Below are positions 35,362 to 44,580 of a stretch of DNA of 64,000 nucleotides, one piece after another. Source of the DNA: Agrobacterium tumefaciens (GTDB lineage: Bacteria; Pseudomonadota; Alphaproteobacteria; Rhizobiales; Rhizobiaceae); assembly GCF_017726655.1 (NCBI RefSeq), contig NZ_CP072308.1:1-64000 (forward strand). The letters run 5' to 3'. Positions within the stretch are counted from its first letter, which is position 1; the number at the start of each line of letters is the position of its first letter. Below the pieces are notes generated by a model that worked only from the letters and a program-made list of their open reading frames with translations, searched no databases and was not told the DNA's origin. Position numbers and translations under genes: made by a program.

Positions 35362-36666
35362 TCAGACTTCGTCCTTGCGCGACAGAAGAATGCAGGCGAG
35401 CGTAATGAGGGCGGATACGCAGAGGTAATAGCCGACATAGCCCATGCCGTAGTTCACCTGCAGCCATGTGGCGATGTAAGGCGCCAGCGACGCGCCGAAG
35501 ATGCCGGCCATGTTGAAGGTGATGGACGATCCGGTGTAGCGCACGCGGGTCGGGAAGGGGGCTGCAAGCGCCGTGCCGATCAGGCCGTATGTCATGCCCA
35601 TCAACATCATCGCCAGAGCGGCGAAGACGAAGATCGAGCCTTCCCCGCCGGTCATCAGGCTGGGCAGAAGGAAGGAGAACAGGCCGATCAGAACGGTCGT
35701 GATGATCAGGATTTCACGACGGCCGAATTTCTCGGCAAGCTTGCCGGCGACCGGAATGAAGATACCGAAAACCACGGAGCCGAGGATCTGCACTTCCAGC
35801 GCGTCAAGGAACGGAATTTTCAGGACCTTGACGTTGTAGGAGAGCAGATAGGCAGTGCCGATGTAGAAAAGCACGAAAGTGGCCAGCGCCACGAAGGTGC
35901 CGAGCACAAGGCTGCGCTTGTGGTTGCGGAACAGTTCCGCGACGGGCACGGCCACACGTTCTTCCTTTTCGATCGCCTTCTGGAAATCGGGCGTTTCGGT
36001 GATGGACAGGCGAACCCACATGCCGACGGCGATCAGGATGATTGAGGCGACGAAGGGAATGCGCCAGCCCCAGCTGAGCAGGGCTTCCTGCGACATGAAG
36101 TGCAGCAGGATCCAGAAGACGCCTGACGAGAGGAACAGGCCGACGGGTGCGCCGAGCTGCGGGAACATGCCATACCAGCTGCGCTTGCCGGGAGGGGCAT
36201 TTTCGGTGGCGAGCAGGACGGCACCGCCCCATTCGCCACCCAGACCGAAGCCCTGGCCGAAGCGGCAAAGCGCCAACAGCAGCGGCGCAAGGACGCCCGC
36301 TGTCTCATAGGATGGCAGCAGGCCGATCACGACAGTCGAGACGCCCATGGTCAGCAGCGCTGCGACAAGCGTGGTCTTGCGGCCAACGCGGTCACCATAG
36401 TGGCCAAAGACCACCGCGCCGAGCGGGCGGGCGAAAAAGGCGATGGAGAATGTCGCGAAAGACGCCAGAAGCGCCGTCATCGGGTCATTGTTCGGGAAGA
36501 ACAGGGCCGGGAACACGAGCACTGCGGCCGTGGCGTAAACGTAAAAATCGAAAAACTCGATGGTCGTGCCGACCAGGCTGGCAGTGAGAACTCGTGCAGG
36601 CGAATTTGTCTTTACAACGTTCGAATTGTCAGCTGTCGGCGATACCGGAGATATCGCTTCAGTCAT
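35362..36666 (-). CDS. MFS transporter, metabolite:H+ symporter (MHS) family
   Basis: The 434 aa transporter has 12 predicted helices. VGTTIEFFDFYVYATAA is the MHS-family first-helix signature and GHYGDRVGRKTTLVAALL is the MFS loop 2-3 motif. CRFGQGFGLGGEWGGAVLLATE follows in helix 4-5. The family (ProP, ShiA, KgtP) imports organic acids or osmolytes with protons; the substrate is not decidable. It runs opposite to the dcw genes it separates, and ends at the shared bidirectional terminator. Confidence 0.85.
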   Translation of the reverse strand: MTEAISPVSPTADNSNVVKTNSPARVLTASLVGTTIEFFDFYVYATAAVLVFPALFFPNNDPMTALLASFATFSIAFFARPLGAVVFGHYGDRVGRKTTLVAALLTMGVSTVVIGLLPSYETAGVLAPLLLALCRFGQGFGLGGEWGGAVLLATENAPPGKRSWYGMFPQLGAPVGLFLSSGVFWILLHFMSQEALLSWGWRIPFVASIILIAVGMWVRLSITETPDFQKAIEKEERVAVPVAELFRNHKRSLVLGTFVALATFVLFYIGTAYLLSYNVKVLKIPFLDALEVQILGSVVFGIFIPVAGKLAEKFGRREILIITTVLIGLFSFLLPSLMTGGEGSIFVFAALAMMLMGMTYGLIGTALAAPFPTRVRYTGSSITFNMAGIFGASLAPYIATWLQVNYGMGYVGYYLCVSALITLACILLSRKDEV

Positions 36667-36743
36667 GGTATTGGTTCCATTGTGGAGGATTGCAATGTCA
36701 TGCCTAACAAGGCGCTGAGTGGGTTAACGCAATTTTCGTTCCC

Positions 36744-36866
36744 ATGGAATGCAAAAAAAGAAATATTGCGAATAATGTGATTGATCAGGCGGTGGGCATG
36801 CTGCTGCCAGACCGTGATCGTTCAGCGATTGAGAGACTGATTCAGGCAGTGGATTTAACGCGCTGA
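36744..36866 (+). CDS. Doubtful 40-aa frame
   Basis: A frame begins MECKKRNIANNV and continues IDQAVGMLLPDRDRSAIERL, ending QAVDLTR. The amphipathic, codon-like third-position GC in its second half (from about 36780) suggests it may be coding or a gene remnant. No RBS precedes the ATG. Function unknown. Confidence 0.25.
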   Translation: MECKKRNIANNVIDQAVGMLLPDRDRSAIERLIQAVDLTR

Positions 36867-37100
36867 AACGTCAGATAATTTTGTCTGGGGAATAATGCTT
36901 CCTGTTAACGTTTCGGCCTTGCCATCGTCTCGCATGGACAGGGGGCATGGCCGCGATTTATTTCCGATCATTGAAAACCCGCATGTTGCAATCCTCGCAA
37001 CTCTCTGATTCCAAGGAGGGAATCCGGATCGGTGCTGATTCTTTAATGGAACTTGGCACGTTGGGCGCGGCGGTTAACGAAAGTAAACGATTCATTAACC

Positions 37101-37115
37101 TTAATGGCGTTTAAC
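37101..37115 (+). promoter_or_regulatory. CtrA-like binding site upstream of ddl
   Basis: TTAA-TGGCGT-TTAAC is one bp shorter than the CtrA consensus TTAA-N7-TTAAC. It is immediately preceded by TTAACC at 37095-37100 and a GANTC at 37089. About 95 bp upstream of the ddl start. Confidence 0.5.
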
Positions 37116-37208
37116 TGATCTCAAGGATCATGTGCCAGAATCACCGTCGTTCCAAAACGGTCGGTTTGCAGCATGGTTCGTAACGGAGAGTTGGTGTCAG
37201 AGGGTTCG

Positions 37209-38135
37209 ATGGGCGGCAAACACGTAGCTGTTCTTATGGGTGGATTTTCGTCGGAGCGGCCAGTCAGCCTGTCGTCGGGCAATGCTTGCGCGCAGGCTCT
37301 GGAAGACGAGGGCTACAAAGTCACCCGTGTCGATGTGGGGCGCGATATCGCTGCCGTGCTCGACGAGCTGCGCCCGGATGTCGCTTTTAATGCGCTGCAT
37401 GGGCCCTTCGGCGAAGACGGCACCATTCAGGGTATCCTCGAATATCTCGCCATTCCTTATACCCATTCCGGGGTCTTGGCTTCCGCCCTTGCCATGGACA
37501 AGGCGCAGGCCAAGAAGGTGGCTGCCGCCGCCGGCGTTCCTGTCGCTGCCGAACGCGTCATGAACCGTTTCGATTTCACTAGCGAACATCCCCTTGCGCC
37601 ACCTTATGTGGTGAAGCCGGTGCGTGAAGGCTCGAGCTTCGGCGTCGTGATCGTCAAGGAAGATCAGTCGCACCCGCCGCAAATACTCACGTCCTCTGAA
37701 TGGAAATACGGCGACCATGTCATGGTCGAGCGTTATATCCATGGCCGCGAATTGACTTGCGGCGTGCTCGATGGCGAGGCGCTGGGTGTCACCGAGGTGG
37801 TGCCGCTTGGTCATAATTTTTACGATTACGATGCAAAATACGCCGCCGGTGGCTCGAAACATGTCATTCCGGCGGAAATTTCACCGAAAATTTACCAAAA
37901 GATTCAATCATTGGCGGTTATGGCGCATCGGGCGATCGGGTGCCGTGGCGTAAGCCGTTCAGACTTTCGTTACGACGACCGTTTCTCAGAAGATGGCGAA
38001 GTTATCTGGCTTGAAGTGAACACCCAGCCGGGCATGACGCCGACCTCCCTGGTGCCGGAAATGGCGGCCCATGCTGGCCGCTCCTTTGGTAACCTTGTCA
38101 GCTGGATGGTGGAGGACGCTTCGTGTTTGCGATGA
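37209..38135 (+). CDS. ddl: D-alanine-D-alanine ligase
   Basis: The 308 aa ATP-grasp ligase makes the D-Ala-D-Ala dipeptide for Mur[14 protein letters not shown] at the N-terminus, [27 protein letters not shown] (ATP loop) and [13 protein letters not shown] are diagnostic. ATG 37209 is preferred over 37173 because AGAGGG lies just upstream and it gives the family length. It heads the second dcw segment and overlaps ftsQ. Confidence 0.94.
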   Translation: MGGKHVAVLMGGFSSERPVSLSSGNACAQALEDEGYKVTRVDVGRDIAAVLDELRPDVAFNALHGPFGEDGTIQGILEYLAIPYTHSGVLASALAMDKAQAKKVAAAAGVPVAAERVMNRFDFTSEHPLAPPYVVKPVREGSSFGVVIVKEDQSHPPQILTSSEWKYGDHVMVERYIHGRELTCGVLDGEALGVTEVVPLGHNFYDYDAKYAAGGSKHVIPAEISPKIYQKIQSLAVMAHRAIGCRGVSRSDFRYDDRFSEDGEVIWLEVNTQPGMTPTSLVPEMAAHAGRSFGNLVSWMVEDASCLR

Positions 38136-39055
38136 TCGGCAAAAAGTCGACGGCAAAAAAGCGCGAGCAATTCGCGGCGGCGCCCAGCGCCGACGACCGC
38201 ATGGTATTGCCGCGTCCGCTGCGTCGCGTCGTGCGCTTCGGCGTCAGCCTTGCGACCGGACGCATCCACATTCCCGCCCATACCGGCACGATTGCGGCCG
38301 TCGCCTTTTATGCGGCGACTGGCCTTTACGGCATGTCGCTTGGCGGCCACACCAACATCGTGACACAGGCGACCACGTCTGCCGCCGGTTTTGCGGTTGA
38401 AGACGTCAAGGTCTCCGGCAACCTCCAGACGTCGGAAATCGATGTTTTCCAGCTTCTCGGCCTTGATGGCAGCACCTCGCTGATTGCGCTCGATATCGAT
38501 GCCGCGCGCCGCAAGCTCGTGCAGCTTCCCTGGGTCGAAGACGTCGATATCCGCAAGGTTTACCCGAAGACCATCGAGGTCCGCCTGAAAGAGCGTCAGG
38601 CTTTCGGCATCTGGCAGCACGGTTCGGAACTGTCGCTCATCGAAAAAAGCGGCAGCGTGATTGCGCCGCTGCGTGACAATAAGTTCGCTTCCCTGCCGCT
38701 GTTCGTCGGGCGCGATGCGGAAACAGGTGCAGCCGGATTCGTCGATCAACTGGCGGACTGGCCGGAAATCCGCAACCGGGTTCGCGCCTATGTGCGCATC
38801 GCCGGCCGCCGCTGGGACCTGCATCTCGACAACGGCATCGTCGTGAAGCTGCCGGAAGAAAATTTGCCGAAGGCGCTGCAACTGCTGGCGCGGCTCGATC
38901 TGGAAGAGAAGGTGCTGTCGCGTGATGTCGCTGCGGTGGACCTGCGCCTTTCGGATCGCACGACCATTCAATTGACCGAAGGCGCTGCCGAGCGCCGTCA
39001 GGCTGCTGTCGACGCGCGCACCAAGGCTCTCAAGAAAGCGGAGAAGAACACATGA
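38123..39055 (+). CDS. ftsQ: Cell division protein FtsQ
   Basis: The 310 aa bitopic protein has a cytoplasmic N-terminus of about 50 residues, a membrane segment ([18 protein letters not shown]), a POTRA domain ([16 protein letters not shown], then [23 protein letters not shown]) and a beta domain. It recruits FtsL/FtsB to the divisome. GTG 38123 is selected because GGAGG sits 7 nt upstream; ATG 38132, which overlaps the ddl stop as ATGA, is the alternative. Confidence 0.93.
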   Translation: MFAMIGKKSTAKKREQFAAAPSADDRMVLPRPLRRVVRFGVSLATGRIHIPAHTGTIAAVAFYAATGLYGMSLGGHTNIVTQATTSAAGFAVEDVKVSGNLQTSEIDVFQLLGLDGSTSLIALDIDAARRKLVQLPWVEDVDIRKVYPKTIEVRLKERQAFGIWQHGSELSLIEKSGSVIAPLRDNKFASLPLFVGRDAETGAAGFVDQLADWPEIRNRVRAYVRIAGRRWDLHLDNGIVVKLPEENLPKALQLLARLDLEEKVLSRDVAAVDLRLSDRTTIQLTEGAAERRQAAVDARTKALKKAEKNT

Positions 39056-40383
39056 GCTTTTTCGGTTCTTCCCATTTCGGCCTGCCTCGGCTGAAGCCGC
39101 TGTCTTCCAAGCGCAGCCACATCGTTTCGGTGCTGGACATCGGCTCGACCAAGGTCGTTTGCATGATCGGCCGGCTGACGCCCCGCCAGGAAAGCGAAAT
39201 TCTGCCCGGCCGCACCCACAAGGTGGAAATCATCGGCATCGGCCACCAGCGTTCGCGCGGCGTGAAGTCAGGCGTGATCGCCGACCTTGATGCGCTGGAA
39301 GGTGTCATTCGTCTTGCGGTCGACGCGGCCGAGCGCATGGCGGGGCTTACCGTCGACAGCCTGATCGTCAATGTTTCGGCTGGAAGGCTTGCCAGCGATA
39401 TCTATACGGCGAGCATCGATCTCGGCGGGCAGGAAGTGGAAGCGAGCGATCTGCGCAAGGTTCTGGTGGCGGCAAGCCAGCAGTCCATGCGCCAGGACCG
39501 GGCCATCCTGCATTCGCTGCCGACGGGATACTCGCTGGATGGTGAGCGCGGTATCCGCGATCCGCTCTCCATGTATGGCGACCTTCTCGGCGTCGACATG
39601 CATGTGGTGACCGTCGAACGCACGGCGTTGAAGAACCTCGAGCTTTGCGTCAACCGCGCGCATCTGTCGGTCGAAGGCATGGTGGCGACGCCCTATGCCA
39701 GCGGTCTCGCGGCGCTGGTGGACGACGAAGTCGAACTCGGCTGCGCCGCCATCGACATGGGCGGCGGCACGACGACGATCTCGGTTTTCGCCGAAGGCCG
39801 GCTCATCCATACGGATGCGATCGGCCTTGGCGGCCATCACGTTACGACAGATCTTGCACGAGGCCTCTCGACACGAATCGAAGATGCGGAGAGACTGAAG
39901 GTGGTGCATGGTTCGGCATTGCTGAATGGCGCGGATGAGCGCGACATGATTTCGATCCCGCCGATTGGCGAAGATGATCGCGATCAACCATCGCAAGTTT
40001 CAAGAGCATTGGTCACCCGTATCGTGCGGGCACGTATCGAAGAGACGCTGGAATTGATCCGTGATCGTATCCAGAAGTCCGGCTTCAGTCCGATTGTCGG
40101 CAAGCGTGTCGTCCTGACCGGCGGCGCAAGCCAGCTGACGGGTCTGCCGGAAACGGCGCGGCGCATTCTTGCCCGCAACGTCCGTATCGGCCGCCCGATG
40201 GGTGTTGCCGGTCTTCCGGTCGCGGCAAAGGGGCCTGCCTTTTCGACGGCGTGCGGACTGATGATCTATCCGCAGGTGGCGGACATCGAAATTCATGCGG
40301 CGCAAGGCGGAATGTTCTCGCCGTTTGGCAATGGTAGCGGCCGGATAGCCCGGGTGGGGCAATGGCTGAAAGAGAGTTTTTGA
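39052..40383 (+). CDS. ftsA: Cell division protein FtsA
   Basis: The 443 aa actin-fold ATPase anchors FtsZ to the membrane. SVLDIGSTKVVCMIG (phosphate 1), AAIDMGGGTTTISVF (phosphate 2) and VVLTGGASQLTGL are present. The terminal GRIARVGQWLKESF is the amphipathic membrane-targeting helix. Overlaps ftsQ by 4 nt. Confidence 0.95.
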   Translation: MSFFGSSHFGLPRLKPLSSKRSHIVSVLDIGSTKVVCMIGRLTPRQESEILPGRTHKVEIIGIGHQRSRGVKSGVIADLDALEGVIRLAVDAAERMAGLTVDSLIVNVSAGRLASDIYTASIDLGGQEVEASDLRKVLVAASQQSMRQDRAILHSLPTGYSLDGERGIRDPLSMYGDLLGVDMHVVTVERTALKNLELCVNRAHLSVEGMVATPYASGLAALVDDEVELGCAAIDMGGGTTTISVFAEGRLIHTDAIGLGGHHVTTDLARGLSTRIEDAERLKVVHGSALLNGADERDMISIPPIGEDDRDQPSQVSRALVTRIVRARIEETLELIRDRIQKSGFSPIVGKRVVLTGGASQLTGLPETARRILARNVRIGRPMGVAGLPVAAKGPAFSTACGLMIYPQVADIEIHAAQGGMFSPFGNGSGRIARVGQWLKESF

Positions 40384-40474
40384 GTAGCCTCGGGGCGCAA
40401 GCCGGAGGTTTCAGAGTTGAGTTTCAAGAATCGGCCAGCGGGGCGATGCGGCCAGAGAAAGAAGGAATGTTAAA

Positions 40475-42232
40475 ATGACGATACAGCTGCAGAAGCCTGA
40501 TATCACAGAGCTGAAGCCACGCATCACCGTCTTCGGTGTTGGCGGTGGCGGTGGTAACGCTGTCAACAACATGATCACGGCTGGCCTTCAGGGCGTCGAC
40601 TTTGTCGTTGCCAACACGGATGCCCAGGCGCTGACCATGACCAAGGCAGATCGGGTCATTCAGCTCGGCGTCAACGTCACTGAAGGCCTCGGCGCCGGTT
40701 CCCAGCCGGAAGTCGGCCGCGCTGCCGCTGAAGAATGCATCGACGAGATCATCGATCACCTGAACGGCACCCATATGTGCTTCGTCACCGCCGGCATGGG
40801 CGGCGGCACCGGCACCGGTGCTGCTCCTGTCGTCGCACAGGCCGCCCGCAATAAGGGCATTCTGACGGTCGGCGTCGTTACCAAGCCTTTCCACTTCGAA
40901 GGCGGTCGCCGTATGCGTCTTGCCGAACAGGGCATCGAGGAACTGCAGAAGTCCGTCGATACGCTGATCGTCATTCCGAACCAGAACCTCTTCCGTATTG
41001 CCAATGACAAGACGACCTTTGCGGACGCCTTCGCCATGGCCGACCAGGTCCTCTATTCCGGCGTTGCCTGCATCACCGACCTGATGGTGAAGGAAGGTCT
41101 CATCAACCTCGATTTCGCCGACGTCCGTTCGGTCATGCGCGAAATGGGCCGCGCAATGATGGGCACCGGCGAGGCTTCCGGTCCGGGCCGCGCGATGCAG
41201 GCTGCGGAAGCGGCCATCGCCAACCCGCTGCTCGACGAAACCTCGATGAAGGGTGCGCAGGGCCTGCTGATTTCCATTACCGGCGGTCGCGACCTTACCC
41301 TGTTCGAAGTCGACGAAGCTGCGACCCGCATTCGCGAAGAAGTCGATCCGGATGCGAACATCATCCTCGGCGCAACCTTCGACGAAGCGCTTGAAGGCCT
41401 CATCCGCGTCTCCGTCGTCGCAACGGGCATCGACCGCGTTGCAGGCGTCGGCGAACAGAACGTTGCCGAAATGCGCGCCGCAGCCGCCGCTGCAAAGCCG
41501 CTTATCCGTCCTTCCGCGGCCGTTGCTCCCGCTCCGGCCGCAGTACAGCCTGCCGCAGTTTCGCAGGCACCGAAGGCCATAGACCCGATCGCTCAGACCA
41601 TCCGTTCGGCTGAAGCCGAAATGGAACGTGAACTCGGTTTTGCCGCTCACCAGCAGCCGGCTCAGGACTTCCGTCCGCAGAGCAAGCTGTTTGCATCGTC
41701 TCCGGCTGAAGCACCGGCGGCACTGCGTCCGGCCCAGCCGGTTCAGCAGGCCGCTCCGGCTCCGGTTGCTCCGGCACCGGTCTATCACGCGCCGGAACAG
41801 CATGCCGCTCCGGCACCGCGCATGCAGCAGCCGCAGGCTCCCGTCTATCAGGAACCCGCGCCGGTTGCCCGCCAGCCTGAGCCGGTTCGCATGCCGAAGG
41901 TCGAGGACTTCCCCCCGGTCGTGAAGGCTGAGCTGGACCACCGCACCCATGCCGCTCCTGCTGCCCAGGAAGAGCGTGGCCCGATGGGTCTTCTGAAGCG
42001 CATCACCAACTCGCTTGGCCGCCGTGAAGAGGAAGAAGTTCCTTCCGACATGATGGACGCACCGAGCATGGCTCCGCAGCAGCGCCGCGCCCCGCTTTCG
42101 CCGGAAGCAAGCCTCTACGCCCCGCGTCGTGGCCAGCTTGACGATCACGGCCGCGCAACGCCTGCTTCCTCCAGCCATCACGATGATGACCAGCTGGAAA
42201 TCCCGGCGTTCCTGCGTCGCCAGTCCAACTAA
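40475..42232 (+). CDS. ftsZ: Cell division GTPase FtsZ with long intrinsically disordered linker
   Basis: The 585 aa tubulin homologue forms the Z ring. [13 protein letters not shown] and the tubulin signature [11 protein letters not shown] lie in the GTPase domain (to about residue 320). A linker of about 240 residues rich in Ala, Pro, Gln follows and ends with the conserved C-terminal peptide [10 protein letters not shown] that binds FtsA. Ordinary FtsZ is 380-400 aa; the long form is usual in Rhizobiales. 91 nt separate it from ftsA, with AGAAGGA as RBS. Terminator at 42255-42289. Confidence 0.96.
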   Translation: MTIQLQKPDITELKPRITVFGVGGGGGNAVNNMITAGLQGVDFVVANTDAQALTMTKADRVIQLGVNVTEGLGAGSQPEVGRAAAEECIDEIIDHLNGTHMCFVTAGMGGGTGTGAAPVVAQAARNKGILTVGVVTKPFHFEGGRRMRLAEQGIEELQKSVDTLIVIPNQNLFRIANDKTTFADAFAMADQVLYSGVACITDLMVKEGLINLDFADVRSVMREMGRAMMGTGEASGPGRAMQAAEAAIANPLLDETSMKGAQGLLISITGGRDLTLFEVDEAATRIREEVDPDANIILGATFDEALEGLIRVSVVATGIDRVAGVGEQNVAEMRAAAAAAKPLIRPSAAVAPAPAAVQPAAVSQAPKAIDPIAQTIRSAEAEMERELGFAAHQQPAQDFRPQSKLFASSPAEAPAALRPAQPVQQAAPAPVAPAPVYHAPEQHAAPAPRMQQPQAPVYQEPAPVARQPEPVRMPKVEDFPPVVKAELDHRTHAAPAAQEERGPMGLLKRITNSLGRREEEEVPSDMMDAPSMAPQQRRAPLSPEASLYAPRRGQLDDHGRATPASSSHHDDDQLEIPAFLRRQSN

Positions 42233-42254
42233 AGGCGATTCCATAAGCCTCTTG

Positions 42255-42289
42255 AAACGCTCGGATCTCACGATCCGGGCGTTTTGTTT
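42255..42289 (+). terminator. Terminator after ftsZ
   Basis: AAACGCTCGGATC and GATCCGGGCGTTT pair with one T-G mismatch over a TCAC loop; GTTTTGTTTA follows. Confidence 0.88.
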
Positions 42290-42300
42290 ATTTCACGTTA

Positions 42301-42316
42301 TTAACACTAAATTAAT
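42301..42316 (+). promoter_or_regulatory. TTAA-N7-TTAA site upstream of lpxC
   Basis: TTAA-CACTAAA-TTAAT has the exact half-site spacing of CtrA sites but ends in T instead of C. It is 190 bp upstream of lpxC in an AT-rich stretch, so chance occurrence is possible. Confidence 0.35.
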
Positions 42317-42505
42317 CAGCGTTTTCAGCCGCTTGTGCATGTAACAATCCGAAACGAACAGTGATTTGTCGTGGCACGTACATGTGCGTATGTATGAGGA
42401 TGGGTAAAGGAACAGACTGACTTCGCCGGTCGTTAAAACCCGGCTTGAAAACTTTGAACGGCGCTGACCCCAAGCGACGCTGTTTGCAAAACAAGGCATA
42501 GACGC

Positions 42506-43465
42506 ATGACCATCGGACTGCTCGGATTTCAGACAACTATCGCACATGCTGTTCAGCTTAAAGGCATTGGCGTGCATTCTGGCAATCCGGTCTCGATGAC
42601 GTTCCAGCCTGCAGAAGCTGGAACGGGCATTGTTTTCAATCGCCTTCATGACAATGGCAGCGTTACCGAACTGAAGGCCGTTTCCGCCAATGTCGGTAAC
42701 ACCGATCTTTGCACGGTGCTCGGCCGCTCGCTGACGCAGTCTGTCGCGACGATCGAACATGTCATGGCAGCCATCTACGCCATGGGCCTCGACAACCTCA
42801 TCGTCGAGGTTGACGGCCCGGAAGTTCCGATCATGGACGGCAGCTCGGCACCTTTCATCGAGGCGATTGAATCCGTTGGCATCAAGAACCTTGGTGTGAA
42901 GCGTCGCTATATCAGGGTCATCAAACCTGTACGCATCGATTCGGGTGCTTCTTGGGCGGAATTCCGTCCCTATGACGGCACGCGCTTCGAGGTCGACATT
43001 GATTTCGATACGCCGCTCATCGGCAAGCAGTCGTGGAAGGGTGACCTGACGGCGGAGACGTTCAAGAACGAGTTGTCGCGTGCCCGCACCTTCGGCTTCA
43101 TGCGCGACGTGGAGCGTCTGTGGGCCGCCGGTTATGCGCTGGGTTCCTCGCTTGAGAACTCGGTCGTCATCTCCGACGACAACAGCGTCATCAATATGGA
43201 AGGCCTGCGTTATGCCAAGGACGAATTCGTCCGCCACAAGACGCTGGATGCCGTGGGCGACCTGGCGCTTGCCGGCGCGCAGTTCATCGGCTGCTATCGT
43301 TCGTACCGCGGTGGTCACAAGGTCAACGCCAATGCGCTGAAGGCGCTGTTGAGCGACCGTACGGCTTACGAGATCGTCGAAGCCCCGGCTGCCCGCCATC
43401 AGATGGTTCGCGCGCGCGAATTTGTGGCGGTCAACATGCCCGAATTCGCACCCTGGTCTGCATAA
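42506..43465 (+). CDS. lpxC: UDP-3-O-acyl-N-acetylglucosamine deacetylase LpxC
   Basis: The 319 aa zinc enzyme catalyses the committed step of lipid A synthesis. TIEHVMAAIYAMGLDN holds the first zinc His, VPIMDGSSAPF the catalytic-side loop, and RHKTLDAVGDLALAG (HKxxD) the other zinc ligands. GIGVHSGNPV is the N-terminal substrate loop. It lies after ftsZ as in many Proteobacteria, with its own promoter region and a terminator. Confidence 0.96.
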   Translation: MTIGLLGFQTTIAHAVQLKGIGVHSGNPVSMTFQPAEAGTGIVFNRLHDNGSVTELKAVSANVGNTDLCTVLGRSLTQSVATIEHVMAAIYAMGLDNLIVEVDGPEVPIMDGSSAPFIEAIESVGIKNLGVKRRYIRVIKPVRIDSGASWAEFRPYDGTRFEVDIDFDTPLIGKQSWKGDLTAETFKNELSRARTFGFMRDVERLWAAGYALGSSLENSVVISDDNSVINMEGLRYAKDEFVRHKTLDAVGDLALAGAQFIGCYRSYRGGHKVNANALKALLSDRTAYEIVEAPAARHQMVRAREFVAVNMPEFAPWSA

Positions 43466-43493
43466 GATTTTCTGCGGGCTATCAATTGACAGG

Positions 43494-43521
43494 AAAAGCC
43501 GCTCCTTTGGGGCGGCTTTTT
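43494..43521 (+). terminator. Terminator after lpxC
   Basis: AAAAGCCGCTCC and GGGGCGGCTTTT pair over a TTT loop, with T-run ending TTTTTC. Confidence 0.9.
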
Positions 43522-43698
43522 CGTGCGGCTGGGCAGGAAGTTGCATATTATCGCCCGATATTCGTGCGATTGCATGGGGCGATGCCATAAAAATGCGTTA
43601 ATGCGTCATCATTGCGTTGCCCTGCGGATGCTTTTATGGCTAGAACGCCAATACAAAGCCGATGCTTATGTATTTGCGCGGGAAGTGGGAACTGTCGA

Positions 43699-44565
43699 AT
43701 GAAGCATGTAGGGTCTGGTGCAATGAAGGGTACGATGCGGGGGATCGCCGTTTCGTTGATGTTGGTCGGCGCGAGCGTCGTCGTCACGGCCTGCCAGTCC
43801 GATCCGGATATCGACATCACCAAGCTCGGCGTGGAGACCGATCCGCCAGACGTTCTGTACAAGCAGGCGCTGGCGAACATGAACAAAGGCAATATGACGG
43901 AAGCCTCACGCAAGTTCGAGGCGATCGACAAGCAGTACCCGTTCACCGAATGGGGACAGAAGGCGCTTGTCATGCAGACATTCATTGCCACACGCACCAA
44001 CAAGAACGACGTGGCCATCGCGTCCGGCAGCCGGTTCCTGCGCCAATATCCGCGCTCGAAGGATGCCGCCTACGTTCAGTACATGATCGGTCTTGCCTAT
44101 TCGAAGCAGATTTCGGACGTGACGCAGGACCAGCGCGCCGCACAGCGTACTATCGAAGCGATGAACAAGGTCGTGACGGATTATCCCGATTCGGAATACG
44201 TGCCCGACGCACAGGCCAAGATCCGTTTCGCTCGCGACCAGCTTGCCGGCCGCGAAATGCAGGTCGGCCGTTATTACCTCGAGCGCAAGGAATATCTTGC
44301 TGCCGTGTCGCGCTTCCGCATCGTGGTCGAGCAATATCAAAACACCAACCAGATCGAGGAAGCGCTCGCGCGTCTGACCGAAGCCTATTATGCCATGGGT
44401 CTGGCGGATGAAGCCCAGACGGCTGCTGCCGTACTCGGTAACAACTATCCCGATAGCCAATGGTACGCTGACTCCTACAAGCTGCTGAAGGGTCAGGGTC
44501 TCGAACCGCGTGAAAACAAGGGATCCTGGATTTCGCGCGCCGGTAAGAAGCTCATCGGCGCCTGA
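43699..44565 (+). CDS. bamD: Outer membrane assembly lipoprotein BamD
   Basis: The 288 aa lipoprotein of the BAM complex has a lipobox at VVTAC and TPR-like repeats: ALANMNKGNMTEASRKFEAI, FLRQYPRSKDAAYVQYMIGL, YPDSEYVPDAQAKIRF and YYLERKEYLAAVSRFR. It helps insert beta-barrel proteins. ATG 43699 is adopted; 43723 and 43735 (AAGGG close upstream) are possible and leave the lipobox intact. It is followed 15 nt later by recN, as in many alphaproteobacteria. Confidence 0.92.
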   Translation: MKHVGSGAMKGTMRGIAVSLMLVGASVVVTACQSDPDIDITKLGVETDPPDVLYKQALANMNKGNMTEASRKFEAIDKQYPFTEWGQKALVMQTFIATRTNKNDVAIASGSRFLRQYPRSKDAAYVQYMIGLAYSKQISDVTQDQRAAQRTIEAMNKVVTDYPDSEYVPDAQAKIRFARDQLAGREMQVGRYYLERKEYLAAVSRFRIVVEQYQNTNQIEEALARLTEAYYAMGLADEAQTAAAVLGNNYPDSQWYADSYKLLKGQGLEPRENKGSWISRAGKKLIGA

Positions 44566-44580
44566 GACGGGGCATAGACC

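Larger units (their letters stand above)
36667..37208. other. Regulatory intergenic region upstream of ddl-ftsQAZ
   Basis: These 542 bp contain the MFS promoter, a doubtful 40-codon frame (36744-36866), five GANTC sites (36839, 37007, 37020, 37037, 37089) and a CtrA-like site at 37101-37115. An AT-rich run with repeated TTAA words precedes ddl. Confidence 0.55.

Noticed and set aside
40424..42271. 615-codon minus-strand frame over ftsZ
   Set aside because: It is exactly antisense to ftsZ, has a His/Arg/Cys-rich composition with no domain, and arises from GC-rich codon bias in ftsZ.
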